Shown: positions 6,474 to 15,497 of the stretch, one piece after another
Layout: the number at the start of each line of letters is the position of its first letter
How positions within the stretch are numbered: the first letter of the stretch is position 1
From: AP-15 sp963700185
GTDB lineage: Bacteria; Pseudomonadota; Alphaproteobacteria; ATCC43930; CGMCC-115725
Direction of reading: 5' to 3'
DNA length: 64,000 nucleotides
Assembly (NCBI GenBank): GCA_963700185.1
Contig: CAVOWP010000030.1
Coordinates: forward strand, 62,001 to 126,000
Made by a program: the position numbers and the translations under genes
Notes under the pieces: model-generated
The model's input: only the letters and a program-made list of their open reading frames with translations
Database searches by the model: none
What the model was told of the DNA's origin: nothing

Positions 6474-8876
6474 GTGATGGAGGTGGCCGATCTGCGGTTT
6501 ACCCCGCTGAACGCCTGGGACGACCACCTCCTCGACCTCGGCGACATCGTCGAGCCCGAAAAGTCGCGCTATAGTCCGACCGCGCTCAGCTGCTGCTATC
6601 ATTACAACAACACGACGAAGCAACGTGCCTATTACATGGCACCGATGAAGTTGGGGACATGGCCGTTCCATATCTGGCGGTCGCTGGTCGAGAAGGCGGG
6701 CTACAAAATCTCCGAGATCCCGAATACCTGGGATGCCTTTCTCGACTTCTTTATGCCGGTACAGGACAAACTGCGCGCCCAAGGGATGCGTAACATCTAT
6801 GCCTACGGCTACCAGCTGACCGGCAACGGCGGCGACCCGATCGTGACTTTTAACCAGTTCATGATCGCCTATGGCGGCAAGGACTTCATCACCCCCGACG
6901 GCAAACTGCATACCGACGACCCCAAGGTGCGCGAGGCGGCGGTCAAAGGGATCATCAAGCTTACCACCCCTTACAAGGATGGGTATGTGCCGCCCGGTGT
7001 CGTCAGCTGGAACGATGCCGACGACAACAATGCCTTCCATTCCAAGCTGATGGTGATGGATTTCGACGGCTCGATCTCGACCGAGCTGGCGCTGTACAAC
7101 AACAAAGAGGAATACGACGCTACCGTGACCCACGGGCTGCCGCTCGGCAATGACGGCGAGAAGGTGCATGCCCAGGTCGTGGGTTTTGACCCGACGATCC
7201 CGAAAGGAGCGAAAAACGTCGCGGCAGCCAAAGAGTTTATCAAATACATGCTCGAGCCGAAGGTGTTGAACCAGTATCTGAAAGGCGGGCTTGGCCGTTT
7301 TGGGATCCCGATACCCGAGCACATGCTGAAGTCGCTGCGCGACAAACTGGGACGGAAGATGCGGGTTTATGAAGCCGGTGAAACCGTCGGCGGCACCTGG
7401 TACTGGAACCGCTACCCCGGCGCGCGTTGCGATTCAGACGCGTACATCTATTGCTTCACTTGGGACAAGCAGTTGTTGCAGGACTGGGAATGGTCCGAAC
7501 GCTATCCCGAGCAGCCCGAGATCCTGCGTTATCTCGAGCATGTGGCCAAACGCCACGATTTGAAACGAGACATGCAGTTCAATACGCGCGTGACCGGCGC
7601 CGAATTCGACGAGACCACCAATCTGTGGAGGGTGCGCACCGACAAGGGCGAAGAGGTCACGGCACGTTACCTCATCGCGGCTGTGGGTAGCCTTTCGGCC
7701 ACCAACATTCCGCGGTTCAAGGGTCTGGAGACATTCAGAGGCAAGTGGTACCACACCAGCCGCTACCCCCACGCTGGCGTTGACTTCACCGGGAAGCGCG
7801 TGGCTGTGGTCGGCACCGGCGCTACTGCGGTGCAGGCCATTCCCGAAATTGCGCAGCAGGCCAAGCAACTGACCGTGTTCCAGCGCACTGCCAACTACTG
7901 TGTGCCGGCGCGCAATGGCAAAGTGGACCCCGACTTGGTCAAGGCGCGAAAGGCCGACTATGACGGCGTGGTCCAGCGCATCAAAGAATCGTTCTTTGGC
8001 CAAGAGCATTACTTCATTCCGAAATCGGCGCTGGAAGTCACGCCCGAAGAGCGAGAGCGTGAGTTCGACAGGATGTGGGATGCCGGCGGCTTCGCCTTCT
8101 GGCTGGCCAATTACCAAGACATGTTCTTCGATCAGGAGGCCAATGATCTGTGCGCCGACTACATCAAGCGCAAGATTCTCAAGACAGTGAAAGACCCGGT
8201 CGTAGTCGAAAAGCTCATACCAAAGGGCTACGCCTACGGCACCAAACGCCAACCGCTGGACACCAACTACTACGAGACCTTCAACAAGGACAACGTGCTG
8301 CTGGTCGATGCCAACACCGATGGCGGTATTGAAGAAATTACCGAAAAGGGCATCCGAGCAGGCGGCAAGGAATACGAATTTGACATTATCGTCTTCGCCA
8401 CCGGTTTCGATGCGATGACGGGCCCGCTGAAGGCCTTGAACCTAAAAGGCCGCGGCGGCCGCACATTGGATGAGCAATGGGCGGACGGTCCGCACACCTA
8501 CCTGGGCATCTGCATCGCCGGCTTCCCCAATTTGTTCACGATCACCGGCCCGCAAAGCCCGTCGGTGCTGTCCAATATGCCGGTATCGATCGAGCAGCAT
8601 GTGGAGTGGATCACCGATTGCATAGACAACATGCGCAAGACCGGCAAGACCACCATCGAGGCGACGCCAGAGGCGCAGGATCAGTGGGTTGCCCATGTCA
8701 ACGAGATCGTCAACCAGACGCTGATGACCGGCGCCAACTCCTGGTACATGAGCGCCAACATCCCCGGCAAACCGCGCGCCTTCTTGCCGTATCTGGGGCC
8801 GGAAGGGGTCGGCGGTTACCGGAAGAAGTGCAATGAGGTCGCGGCCAAGGGGTACGAGGGATTTGAATTGGCGTAG
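6474..8876 (+). CDS. in-frame chimera: sugar-binding protein fragment fused to Baeyer-Villiger-type monooxygenase
   Basis: An 800-codon frame. Residues 1-284 are the middle and end of an ABC sugar-binding protein most like the one at 16418-17791 (PNTWDAFLDFFMPVQDKLRA, NWNDADDNN-type block, LNQYLKGGLGR). Its leader and first 85 residues are missing, although in-frame homology reaches back to about 6432. At 7320-7335 the frame passes without a break into a flavin monooxygenase: YEAGETVGGTWYWNRYPGAR, the Baeyer-Villiger fingerprint FRGKWYHTSRY, the NADPH loop VVGTGATAVQ and VFATGFDAMTG. The first FAD-binding GxGxxG is absent. Both halves lack essential parts, so catalysis is unlikely. It is either a recombined pseudogene or an assembly join. 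Confidence 0.8.
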   Translation: MMEVADLRFTPLNAWDDHLLDLGDIVEPEKSRYSPTALSCCYHYNNTTKQRAYYMAPMKLGTWPFHIWRSLVEKAGYKISEIPNTWDAFLDFFMPVQDKLRAQGMRNIYAYGYQLTGNGGDPIVTFNQFMIAYGGKDFITPDGKLHTDDPKVREAAVKGIIKLTTPYKDGYVPPGVVSWNDADDNNAFHSKLMVMDFDGSISTELALYNNKEEYDATVTHGLPLGNDGEKVHAQVVGFDPTIPKGAKNVAAAKEFIKYMLEPKVLNQYLKGGLGRFGIPIPEHMLKSLRDKLGRKMRVYEAGETVGGTWYWNRYPGARCDSDAYIYCFTWDKQLLQDWEWSERYPEQPEILRYLEHVAKRHDLKRDMQFNTRVTGAEFDETTNLWRVRTDKGEEVTARYLIAAVGSLSATNIPRFKGLETFRGKWYHTSRYPHAGVDFTGKRVAVVGTGATAVQAIPEIAQQAKQLTVFQRTANYCVPARNGKVDPDLVKARKADYDGVVQRIKESFFGQEHYFIPKSALEVTPEEREREFDRMWDAGGFAFWLANYQDMFFDQEANDLCADYIKRKILKTVKDPVVVEKLIPKGYAYGTKRQPLDTNYYETFNKDNVLLVDANTDGGIEEITEKGIRAGGKEYEFDIIVFATGFDAMTGPLKALNLKGRGGRTLDEQWADGPHTYLGICIAGFPNLFTITGPQSPSVLSNMPVSIEQHVEWITDCIDNMRKTGKTTIEATPEAQDQWVAHVNEIVNQTLMTGANSWYMSANIPGKPRAFLPYLGPEGVGGYRKKCNEVAAKGYEGFELA

Positions 8877-8948
8877 CCGACTTTAGTGTCCGACCAAATG
8901 CATCCAAAGATCTCGAGGAGTTGCCGTCTCCTTTCCATGCCCGGTTTT

Positions 8949-9030
8949 CGTCACCCCCGCGAAAGCGGGGGTCCAGGGCGACCGCTTCGGCGTTGCTGCC
9001 CCTGGATTCCCGCTTTCGCGGGAATGACGA
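8949..9030. repeat. REP-like palindromic pair
   Basis: CCCCCGCGAAAGCGGGGGTC at the left and CCTGGATTCCCGCTTTCGCG followed by GGAATGACG at the right form two hairpins in inverted orientation. The unit recurs at 30644-30726. It is a common intergenic palindrome type in proteobacteria. Confidence 0.75.
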
Positions 9031-9131
9031 AGGACGGGATTCATTTTGAGGCGAGTTCGCAGAAAGAATTGAGGGGCGAAGTAAGGGCAACGGTCTTTAC
9101 CCGCCCAACATAAACAGGATGGGAGGGGACG

Positions 9132-10184
9132 ATGATCAATAACAGCTACTATTCGCAGGACGTGCACGGACCGTACGAGCTACACGACATCGGTAATCTC
9201 GAATTGGAAGAAGGCAGCACTATCCGCGGTTGCACACTCGCTTACGCTACTTTCGGCACGCTCAATGCCGCCAAGGACAACGCCATCCTCATTCCCACCT
9301 GGTACTCCGGCACCAACAAGATCATCGAGCAGGTTTATATCGGTAAGGGCCGCGCGCTCGATCCCGACAAATATTTCATCATCGTCGTCAATCAGATCGG
9401 CAATGGTCTTTCGACCTCCCCGCACAATACGGCGGCGCCGGTCGGGATGGGAAATTTCCCGCATGTGCGCATCGGCGACGACGTGCGCGCGCAGCACAAA
9501 TTGGTCACCGAGAAGTTCGGTCTGAAGAGTTTCGCGCTGGTGGTCGGCGGCTCGATGGGCGCGCAGCAGACCTACGAATGGGCGGTACGCTACCCCGACA
9601 TTGTGAAGCGCGCCGCGCCCATCGCCGGCACGGCGAGAAATACGATCCACGATTTCCTTTTCACCGAAACGCTGGTCGAGGCGATTACGTCAGACCCCGG
9701 CTTCAACAAGGGTTTTTATGCATCCTCGGCAGACGTCCGAGAAGGTCTGCTGCGTCACTCCAAAATGTGGGCGGTGATGGGTTGGAGCACGGAGTTCTTC
9801 CAGGAAAATCGGCACAAGGCGCTGGGCTTTTCGTCGATGGACGATTTCATCATTAACTTCATGTATGGCTATTTCAGCGTGATGGATCCGAACGATCTGC
9901 TGTGCATGGCATGGAAATGGCAGCGCGGCGACGTCAGCCGCCACACTGGCGGCGACTTGCGCGCCGCATTGGGCCGGATCAAGGCCAAGACCTTTGTCAT
10001 GCCGATGTCTTCGGATATGTTTTTCCCGCCGGCTAATTGCCAGGCCGAGTGGCGGCTCATACCCGATGCCGAGTTCCGGCCAATCCAGACCATCGACGGG
10101 CATCTCGCGCTATTCGGCGCCGATCCCAATGCGATCGGCCAGCTGGACAAGCACCTATGCGAGTTGCTTGCGGCAAAGATTTAA
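9132..10184 (+). CDS. alpha/beta hydrolase, homoserine O-acetyltransferase-like
   Basis: A 350-aa protein of the MetX-like alpha/beta-hydrolase group. The nucleophile elbow is GGSMGAQQ (Ser near residue 143), the acid is probably in MPMSSDMFFPP, and the His in TIDGHLALFG. The N-terminus has LEEGSTIRGCTLAYATFGTL, typical of the group. GGGAGGGGACG just before the ATG is a good ribosome-binding site. It follows the monooxygenase, and hydrolases often act on the esters made by Baeyer-Villiger enzymes, so a shared pathway is plausible. The true substrate cannot be read from sequence. Confidence 0.8.
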   Translation: MINNSYYSQDVHGPYELHDIGNLELEEGSTIRGCTLAYATFGTLNAAKDNAILIPTWYSGTNKIIEQVYIGKGRALDPDKYFIIVVNQIGNGLSTSPHNTAAPVGMGNFPHVRIGDDVRAQHKLVTEKFGLKSFALVVGGSMGAQQTYEWAVRYPDIVKRAAPIAGTARNTIHDFLFTETLVEAITSDPGFNKGFYASSADVREGLLRHSKMWAVMGWSTEFFQENRHKALGFSSMDDFIINFMYGYFSVMDPNDLLCMAWKWQRGDVSRHTGGDLRAALGRIKAKTFVMPMSSDMFFPPANCQAEWRLIPDAEFRPIQTIDGHLALFGADPNAIGQLDKHLCELLAAKI

Positions 10185-10201
10185 CGAGCCATATTCCCCG
10201 C

Positions 10202-10393
10202 ATGACGGTTTTTCTGACAATCCTGCTCGTTCTCGCGATGCTCGGCACCTTGACCGTGCTCGGCTTTGGCGTCGCGAGCTTGCTGCGCGGCGGCGACCCG
10301 CGCCGCTCGAACAAGCTGATGCAGTCGCGCGTCATCATGCAGGCGCTGGCGCTGGTGCTGCTGGCAATGCTGATGCTCTTGGCGCGGCATTAA
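10202..10393 (+). CDS. HIG1-domain twin-transmembrane protein
   Basis: A 63-aa protein with two hydrophobic helices (FLTILLVLAMLGTLTVLGFG and IMQALALVLLAMLMLL) joined by a basic loop, RGGDPRRSNKLMQSR. This is the HIG1-type arrangement seen in small inner-membrane proteins of alphaproteobacteria. In this group the gene often sits just before a PduO-type adenosyltransferase, as here with a 17-bp gap. The ATG at 10202 is the first one that avoids the upstream hydrolase. Confidence 0.8.
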   Translation: MTVFLTILLVLAMLGTLTVLGFGVASLLRGGDPRRSNKLMQSRVIMQALALVLLAMLMLLARH

Positions 10394-10410
10394 GCCCCAG
10401 GTATCGAAAG

Positions 10411-10974
10411 ATGGTTCGGCTGACCCGGATCTATACGCGCGGCGGAGATGGCGGCGAGACTTCGCTCGGCGACGGCAGGCGCGTGCCGAAGCATGGGTTG
10501 CGGGTCGCCGCCTTTGGGACTGTCGACGAAGCCAATGCGGCGATCGGGATCGCTCGGCTACATGCCGACACGGCGGCCGACGAGATGCTCGGGCGCATCC
10601 AGAACGACCTGTTCGATTTGGGCGCCGATCTCTGTACGCCGGAGGATGGCCGGCGCGCGGCCGGGGCGTTGCGCATCACCGCGCCCCAGGTCGAGCGGCT
10701 CGAACGCGAGATCGACGCGATGAATGCGAGTTTGCGGCCGCTCGACTCGTTCATCCTGCCCGGCGGGACCCCGGCTGCGGCCTACCTCCATCTTGCGCGG
10801 ACGATCACTCGGCGAGCCGAGCGCTTGGTCAGCGAGCTCGCCGCCCGCGAGCCGGTCAACCCCGAAGCGCTCAAGTACCTGAACCGCCTCTCCGACCATC
10901 TCTTCGTCCTCGGGCGCCGGGTCAACGACGGCGGCGCCCGCGACGTCCTCTGGCGCCCCGGCGCCAACCGCTGA
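10411..10974 (+). CDS. cob(I)yrinic acid a,c-diamide adenosyltransferase, PduO type
   Basis: A 187-aa protein that transfers adenosyl from ATP to cob(I)alamin. The ATP-binding N-terminus TRIYTRGGDGGETSLGDG is clear, followed by FGTVDEANAAIG, the central IQNDLFDLGADL and the C-terminal YLNRLSDHLFVLGR. Length is normal for the family. It probably supplies coenzyme B12 to a mutase elsewhere. No cobalamin riboswitch is recognisable upstream. Confidence 0.9.
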   Translation: MVRLTRIYTRGGDGGETSLGDGRRVPKHGLRVAAFGTVDEANAAIGIARLHADTAADEMLGRIQNDLFDLGADLCTPEDGRRAAGALRITAPQVERLEREIDAMNASLRPLDSFILPGGTPAAAYLHLARTITRRAERLVSELAAREPVNPEALKYLNRLSDHLFVLGRRVNDGGARDVLWRPGANR

Positions 10975-11092
10975 GCATCATCACAGCGGGAGACCAGATC
11001 GAGGAGGGCCTTGCCTTCGCCCGGGGCCCGTGCACAAATCATGATCCGGCCGGCGGGGTGGTCCGCGCGGCCGGCGTAACGGCGAGGACGAG

Positions 11093-11842
11093 ATGAAAGC
11101 GCTGGTCGCGGTCAAGCGGGTCATCGACTACAACGTCAAGATCCGCGTCAAGGCGGACAAGACCGGGGTCGAGACCGCCAACGTCAAGATGTCGATGAAC
11201 CCGTTCGACGAGATCGCCGTCGAGGAGGCGCTGCGATTGCGCGAGGCCGGGACCATCAGCGAGATAATCGCGGTGTCGCTCGGGGCTGCGCAGTGCCAGG
11301 AGACGATCCGCACCGCGCTGGCGATGGGCGCCGACCGCGGCATTCTGGTGCAGACCGATGCCGAATTGCAGCCGCTCGCCGTCGCCAAACTGCTGAAGGC
11401 GGTCATCCTGCAGGAAAACCCCGAGATCGTGATCATCGGCAAGCAGGCGATCGACGATGACTGCAATCAGACCGGCCAGATGTTGTCGGCGCTGCTCGGC
11501 TGGCCGCAGGCGACCTTCGCCTCGAAGGTCAAGATCAGCGACGGCCACGCCGAAGTCACGCGCGAGGTCGATGGCGGCCTCGAGACGATCTCGATCAAAT
11601 TGCCGGCGGTGATCACCACGGATTTGCGGCTCAACGAGCCGCGCTATGCATCGCTGCCCAATATCATGAGGGCGAAAAAGAAGCCGATCGCGACGACCAC
11701 GCCCGAGGCGCTCGGCGTCGACCCGGCGCCGCGCCTCGCCGTGCTCAAGGTCGAGGAGCCGGCAAAGCGCCAGGGCGGCCACAAGGTCGGCTCGGTCGCC
11801 GAGCTCGTCGACAAGCTGAAGACCGAGGCGCGGGTGATCTGA
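11093..11842 (+). CDS. etfB: electron transfer flavoprotein beta subunit
   Basis: A 249-aa protein, full length. It starts MKALVAVKRVIDYNVKIRV and contains NPFDEIAVEEALRLRE, GKQAIDDDCNQTGQMLSALL and the subunit-specific recognition loop RYASLPNIMRAKKK. It accepts electrons from acyl-CoA dehydrogenases together with the alpha subunit and passes them to ETF-ubiquinone oxidoreductase. The stop codon overlaps the etfA start by one base (TGATG), which indicates translational coupling. Confidence 0.95.
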   Translation: MKALVAVKRVIDYNVKIRVKADKTGVETANVKMSMNPFDEIAVEEALRLREAGTISEIIAVSLGAAQCQETIRTALAMGADRGILVQTDAELQPLAVAKLLKAVILQENPEIVIIGKQAIDDDCNQTGQMLSALLGWPQATFASKVKISDGHAEVTREVDGGLETISIKLPAVITTDLRLNEPRYASLPNIMRAKKKPIATTTPEALGVDPAPRLAVLKVEEPAKRQGGHKVGSVAELVDKLKTEARVI

Positions 11843-12786
11843 TGGCTGCTCTGGTCGTCGCCGAACATGACAACAGGGCGTTGAAGCCCGCGACCCTCAA
11901 CGCGGTTGCGGCCGCAACCGAAATCACCGCCGGTGAGGTCGACATTCTGGTGGCCGGCAAGGATTGCCGCGCCGTGGCCGAGGCCGCCGCCGAGATCGCC
12001 GGAGCAAGAAAGGTGCTGCTCGCCGACGATGCCGCCTACGAGCACGGGCTCGCCGAGAATGTGGCGCCGCTCGTCGTCAAGCTCGCCGAGCATTATTCGC
12101 ATCTGCTGGCCACTGCGACGACCTTCGGCAAGAATTTGATGCCGAGGGTGGCGGCGCTGCTCGATGTGATGCAGGTGTCGGACATCAGCGCGGTTGTGTC
12201 GCCCGACACTTTTGTGCGGCCGATCTATGCCGGCAATGCGCTTGCGACCGTGCAATCCCGGGACCCGGTCAAGGTCATCACGGTGCGCGGGACCGCCTTC
12301 CCACCGGTCGAGGCGACCGGAGGCTCGGCTTCCATCGAGCCCGTCGCGTCGACAGGTGCGACGGGGCTCTCGGAATTTGTCGGAGCGGAGCTGTCGAAAT
12401 CGGAGCGGCCCGAGCTGACCAGTGCGCGAGTCATCATCTCTGGCGGCCGGGGTATGCAGTCCGGGGAGAATTTCCATCTCTTAGAGAAGGTCGCCGATCA
12501 GCTCGGGGCGGCGGTCGGCGCCTCGCGCGCCGCCGTCGACGCCGGTTTTGTGCCCAATGACTACCAGGTCGGCCAGACCGGCAAGATCGTTGCGCCCGAA
12601 CTCTACATCGCTGTCGGGATATCTGGCGCCATCCAGCACCTCGCCGGGATGAAGGATTCGAAAGTCATCGTCGCGATCAACAAAGACGAAGAAGCGCCGA
12701 TATTTCAAATTGCCGATTACGGCCTAGTCGGCGATTTGTTCAAGATCCTTCCCGAGCTCGCCGACGAGCTCGAGCGCCGCAAGTGA
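11842..12786 (+). CDS. etfA: electron transfer flavoprotein alpha subunit
   Basis: A 314-aa protein. The C-terminal FAD-binding domain is unmistakable: SGGRGMQSGENF, GASRAAVDAGFVPND, QVGQTGKIVAPELYIAVGIS, GAIQHLAGM, and the end NKDEEAPIFQIADYGLVGDL. It forms the heterodimeric electron carrier with the beta subunit encoded just upstream. Its stop overlaps the start of the following dehydrogenase gene by four bases (GTGA), so the three genes form one operon for fatty-acid or amino-acid beta-oxidation. Confidence 0.95.
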   Translation: MAALVVAEHDNRALKPATLNAVAAATEITAGEVDILVAGKDCRAVAEAAAEIAGARKVLLADDAAYEHGLAENVAPLVVKLAEHYSHLLATATTFGKNLMPRVAALLDVMQVSDISAVVSPDTFVRPIYAGNALATVQSRDPVKVITVRGTAFPPVEATGGSASIEPVASTGATGLSEFVGAELSKSERPELTSARVIISGGRGMQSGENFHLLEKVADQLGAAVGASRAAVDAGFVPNDYQVGQTGKIVAPELYIAVGISGAIQHLAGMKDSKVIVAINKDEEAPIFQIADYGLVGDLFKILPELADELERRK

Positions 12787-13682
12787 GCGCGGCTCCGATT
12801 TCGCTCGAACCGCTGCGCCGCATTGGCATCATCGGCGCCGGGCAGATGGGCGGCGGCATCGCCCATGTGTGCGCGCTCGCGGGGATCGATGTGGTGGTGA
12901 CCGACATCAATGACGAAGCACTGCAGCGTGGCCGGCAGGCGATCGAGCGCAACCTGTCGCGCCAGATCGCCCGCGGCACGATTCGGGAAGAAGACAAGGA
13001 TGCCGCGCTCGCTCGAATTCAAATGGGGCTCGATTACGCGCTGTTCGCTGATTGCGGCATGGTGATCGAGGCGGCGACCGAGAAGGAAGAGATCAAGCGC
13101 GAGATATTCAAGAAACTGACACCTTACTTGAAGCCCGATGCGCTGATCGCCACCAACACCTCGTCGATCTCGATTACCAGGCTGGCTTCTGCGACCGACC
13201 GGCCCGGCAAATTCATCGGCATGCATTTCATGAACCCAGTGCCGGCGATGAGCCTCGTCGAGCTGATTCGCGGCATCGCCACCGACGAAGAGACCTTCGC
13301 GGCGACGCGCGAGCTCGCCTTGAGGCTCGGCAAGACCCCGGTCGCGGCCGAGGACTTTCCGGCCTTTATCGTCAACCGCATCCTGCTGCCGATGATCAAC
13401 GAGGCGGTATATACGCTCTACGAGGGCGTCGGCTCGGTCGAGGCGATCGACACGGCGATGAAGCTCGGCGCAAATCACCCGATGGGGCCGCTCGAGCTTG
13501 CCGATTTCATCGGGCTCGACACCTGTTTGTCGGTCATGCAGGTGCTCTATGAGGGGCTCGCCGACAGCAAGTATCGGCCCTGCCCACTGCTTGTCAAATA
13601 TGTCGAGGCCGGCTGGCTCGGCCGCAAGGCGAGCCGCGGTTTCTACGACTATCACGGGGAAAAGCCGGTCCCGACTCGGTGA
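12783..13682 (+). CDS. 3-hydroxybutyryl-CoA / 3-hydroxyacyl-CoA dehydrogenase
   Basis: A 299-aa, single-copy NAD-dependent enzyme with the Rossmann motif GIIGAGQMGGGIAHVCA at the N-terminus and the NTSSISITRLA / GMHFMNPVPAMSLVE region that carries the catalytic His. The C-terminal dimer domain has NRILLPMINEAVYTLYEGV, MGPLELADFIGLDTCL and GRKASRGFYDY. It oxidises 3-hydroxyacyl-CoA and fits with the upstream ETF genes. The start is a GTG overlapping the etfA stop. Whether it prefers hydroxybutyryl-CoA cannot be read from sequence. Confidence 0.9.
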   Translation: MSAAPISLEPLRRIGIIGAGQMGGGIAHVCALAGIDVVVTDINDEALQRGRQAIERNLSRQIARGTIREEDKDAALARIQMGLDYALFADCGMVIEAATEKEEIKREIFKKLTPYLKPDALIATNTSSISITRLASATDRPGKFIGMHFMNPVPAMSLVELIRGIATDEETFAATRELALRLGKTPVAAEDFPAFIVNRILLPMINEAVYTLYEGVGSVEAIDTAMKLGANHPMGPLELADFIGLDTCLSVMQVLYEGLADSKYRPCPLLVKYVEAGWLGRKASRGFYDYHGEKPVPTR

Positions 13683-13792
13683 TTCCAATATTCGCCGCGA
13701 AATCTTGCCCTTGCGGGGTGAATTCGTTATCAAGCCGTCACAATCGCGTGCTATTCCGGCCCGCGAGCGTCTGTTAGCGGGACGGGTGTTTC

Positions 13793-14356
13793 GTGACGGT
13801 TAGTCTGGACAATTGCCCGGCTTTGGTGCTGAACGCGGATTTTCGGCCGCTGAGCTATTTTCCGCTTTCACTATGGTCGTGGCAGGATGCGGTCAAGGCG
13901 GTATTCCTCGATCGCGTCAACATCATCGATCATTACGATGTTTGCGTACGAAGCCCTTCGCTGGAAATGCAATTGCCGAGCGTCGTCTCTCTGAAGGAAT
14001 ACGTGCCGGCCGCACGCCATCCGGCGTTCACTCGGTTCAACGTCTTTCTGCGCGACCGGTTTACTTGCCAATATTGCGGCGAGCCCTATCCCTCGCATGA
14101 TCTGACCTTTGATCACCTGGTGCCGCGCTCCCGCGGCGGGCGCACGATCTGGACCAATGTCGTGACCGCCTGCGCCACCTGCAATCTGTGGAAAGGCAAC
14201 CGGCTCCCGCGGGAAAGCGGAATGTACCCGCGGCACCGCCCGCTGCAGCCGACGACATACATGCTCCAGGAAAACGGCCGCGCCTTCCCGCCCAACTACC
14301 TGCACGAAAGCTGGCGCGACTACCTCTACTGGGACACCGAACTCGACCCGTTCTGA
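13793..14356 (+). CDS. HNH endonuclease family protein
   Basis: A 187-aa protein. The HNH core is CQYCGEPYPSHDLTFDHLVP, RSRGGRTIWTNVVTACATCN and LWKGNRLP, with two CxxC zinc knuckles framing the His-Asn-His. The N-terminal VLNADFRPLSYFPLSLWSWQ is characteristic of a widely conserved bacterial HNH group usually encoded singly on chromosomes. The start is GTG. Its cellular role is not established. Confidence 0.85.
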   Translation: MTVSLDNCPALVLNADFRPLSYFPLSLWSWQDAVKAVFLDRVNIIDHYDVCVRSPSLEMQLPSVVSLKEYVPAARHPAFTRFNVFLRDRFTCQYCGEPYPSHDLTFDHLVPRSRGGRTIWTNVVTACATCNLWKGNRLPRESGMYPRHRPLQPTTYMLQENGRAFPPNYLHESWRDYLYWDTELDPF

Positions 14357-14523
14357 TCTGCAACCCGGGCAGCGCGGCCTTCGAGCTTCATAGGCGCCGG
14401 CATTCAGATGATTCAATGCGGCGTCTCCCTTCTTCGCCGGTGACGGAATTTTTTTGCTGGTAGCACTGGTTCCGGCGTCAGCGAAATCGCCGCGCGGACT
14501 TTTTCCCGCCGAGGCAGAAATGA

Positions 14524-14551
14524 AAAGAGCCGCGGCGACGCCGCGGCTCTT
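14524..14551 (-). terminator. intrinsic terminator of the ABC-importer array
   Basis: AAGAGCCGCGGC and GCCGCGGCTCTT form a perfect 12-bp stem with a three-base loop, followed on the minus strand by TTTTCATTTCT. It lies 31 bp past the last permease stop. It may also stop read-through from the convergent HNH gene, though the plus side lacks a T-run. Confidence 0.75.
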
Positions 14552-14582
14552 CATGGGCCGGGGAAGCTTAGGGACTGAGGGA

Positions 14583-15497
14583 TCAGCCCTTGACGCCGCC
14601 CATCGTCAGGCCGGAGGACATGCGGTTGCGGAATGCGTAATAAGTCGCGATCGGCGGCAGGGCATAGATGATGGCGGTCGCCATCATGTAATTCCACGGT
14701 GCCACGTCGCTGTTGAGGAATTGGGCGAGCGCCACCGGCACGGTCATGCTTTGCTTGTTCGACAGTAGCAGGAATTGATAGAGGTATTCGTTCCACGCCA
14801 GCAACAGCGCATAGGTGCCTACCGCGACCAATGCCGGCGCCATCAGCGGTAGGTAGATTCGGAAATAGATCTGCACCGGCGAGGCGCCGTCGATCCGCGC
14901 CAATTCATCGAGCTCGATCGGGATGCTCCTGCCGTATTCCCCGAAGATGAAGATCGCGTATGGCGTGGCGAAGGTCACGATCGCAGCGATCACCGACCAC
15001 AGGTTGTTTTGCAGCCCGTAGTGCTGCATGATCAGATAGAAGGGGATCGCCAGAAACGACGCCGGGATCACATAGGTCAGCAGCGCCGCGTTGGTGATCA
15101 ACCAGCCGTTGCGGATGCGCATGCGCATAACCGAGAAACTGGTCAGCGAGCCGATCAGCAGGACAAAGAACGTCACCATCGCGCCGAGATAGACGCTGTT
15201 GCCGAACTGGTGCCAAAAATATTCGAGATACCAGTAGCCTTGGGTCAAGACGATCCAGAAGCTGTTGGCGGACGCTTTCGGCGGCCAGAGATGATCGCTG
15301 AACACGTCGCCCTCGGCCTCGAAGGCCACCATGATGATGTTGTAGATCGGCGTGAGCGTCCACACCAACAGGACGGCGCTGACGATCGCGGCCCCCGCGT
15401 TGGTCAGGTAGCGGCGGCGCCGCGCGGCGCGGCGCATCCGTTCCGCGGGCCGAGTGGGGGCCGATGCCAGCCTCGTGTCGACCGTGATCGTGCTCAC
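14583..15497 (-). CDS. ABC sugar permease, MalG-like (pair 1)
   Basis: A 304-aa inner-membrane subunit of a CUT1-type importer with about six hydrophobic spans. The cytoplasmic coupling loop reads ELARIDGASPVQIYFRIYLP, the EAA motif that docks on the ATPase. The start is GTG, overlapping the upstream permease stop by four bases. It is last in the long minus-strand array and is followed by a hairpin terminator. It is a clear paralogue of the permease at 17893-18861. No ATPase gene lies in the window. Confidence 0.9.
   Translation of the reverse strand: MSTITVDTRLASAPTRPAERMRRAARRRRYLTNAGAAIVSAVLLVWTLTPIYNIIMVAFEAEGDVFSDHLWPPKASANSFWIVLTQGYWYLEYFWHQFGNSVYLGAMVTFFVLLIGSLTSFSVMRMRIRNGWLITNAALLTYVIPASFLAIPFYLIMQHYGLQNNLWSVIAAIVTFATPYAIFIFGEYGRSIPIELDELARIDGASPVQIYFRIYLPLMAPALVAVGTYALLLAWNEYLYQFLLLSNKQSMTVPVALAQFLNSDVAPWNYMMATAIIYALPPIATYYAFRNRMSSGLTMGGVKG

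Noticed and set aside
10975..11092. Cobalamin riboswitch near the adenosyltransferase
   Set aside because: The gene follows the HIG1 gene with a 17-bp gap, and no B12-box-like sequence is visible upstream or downstream.
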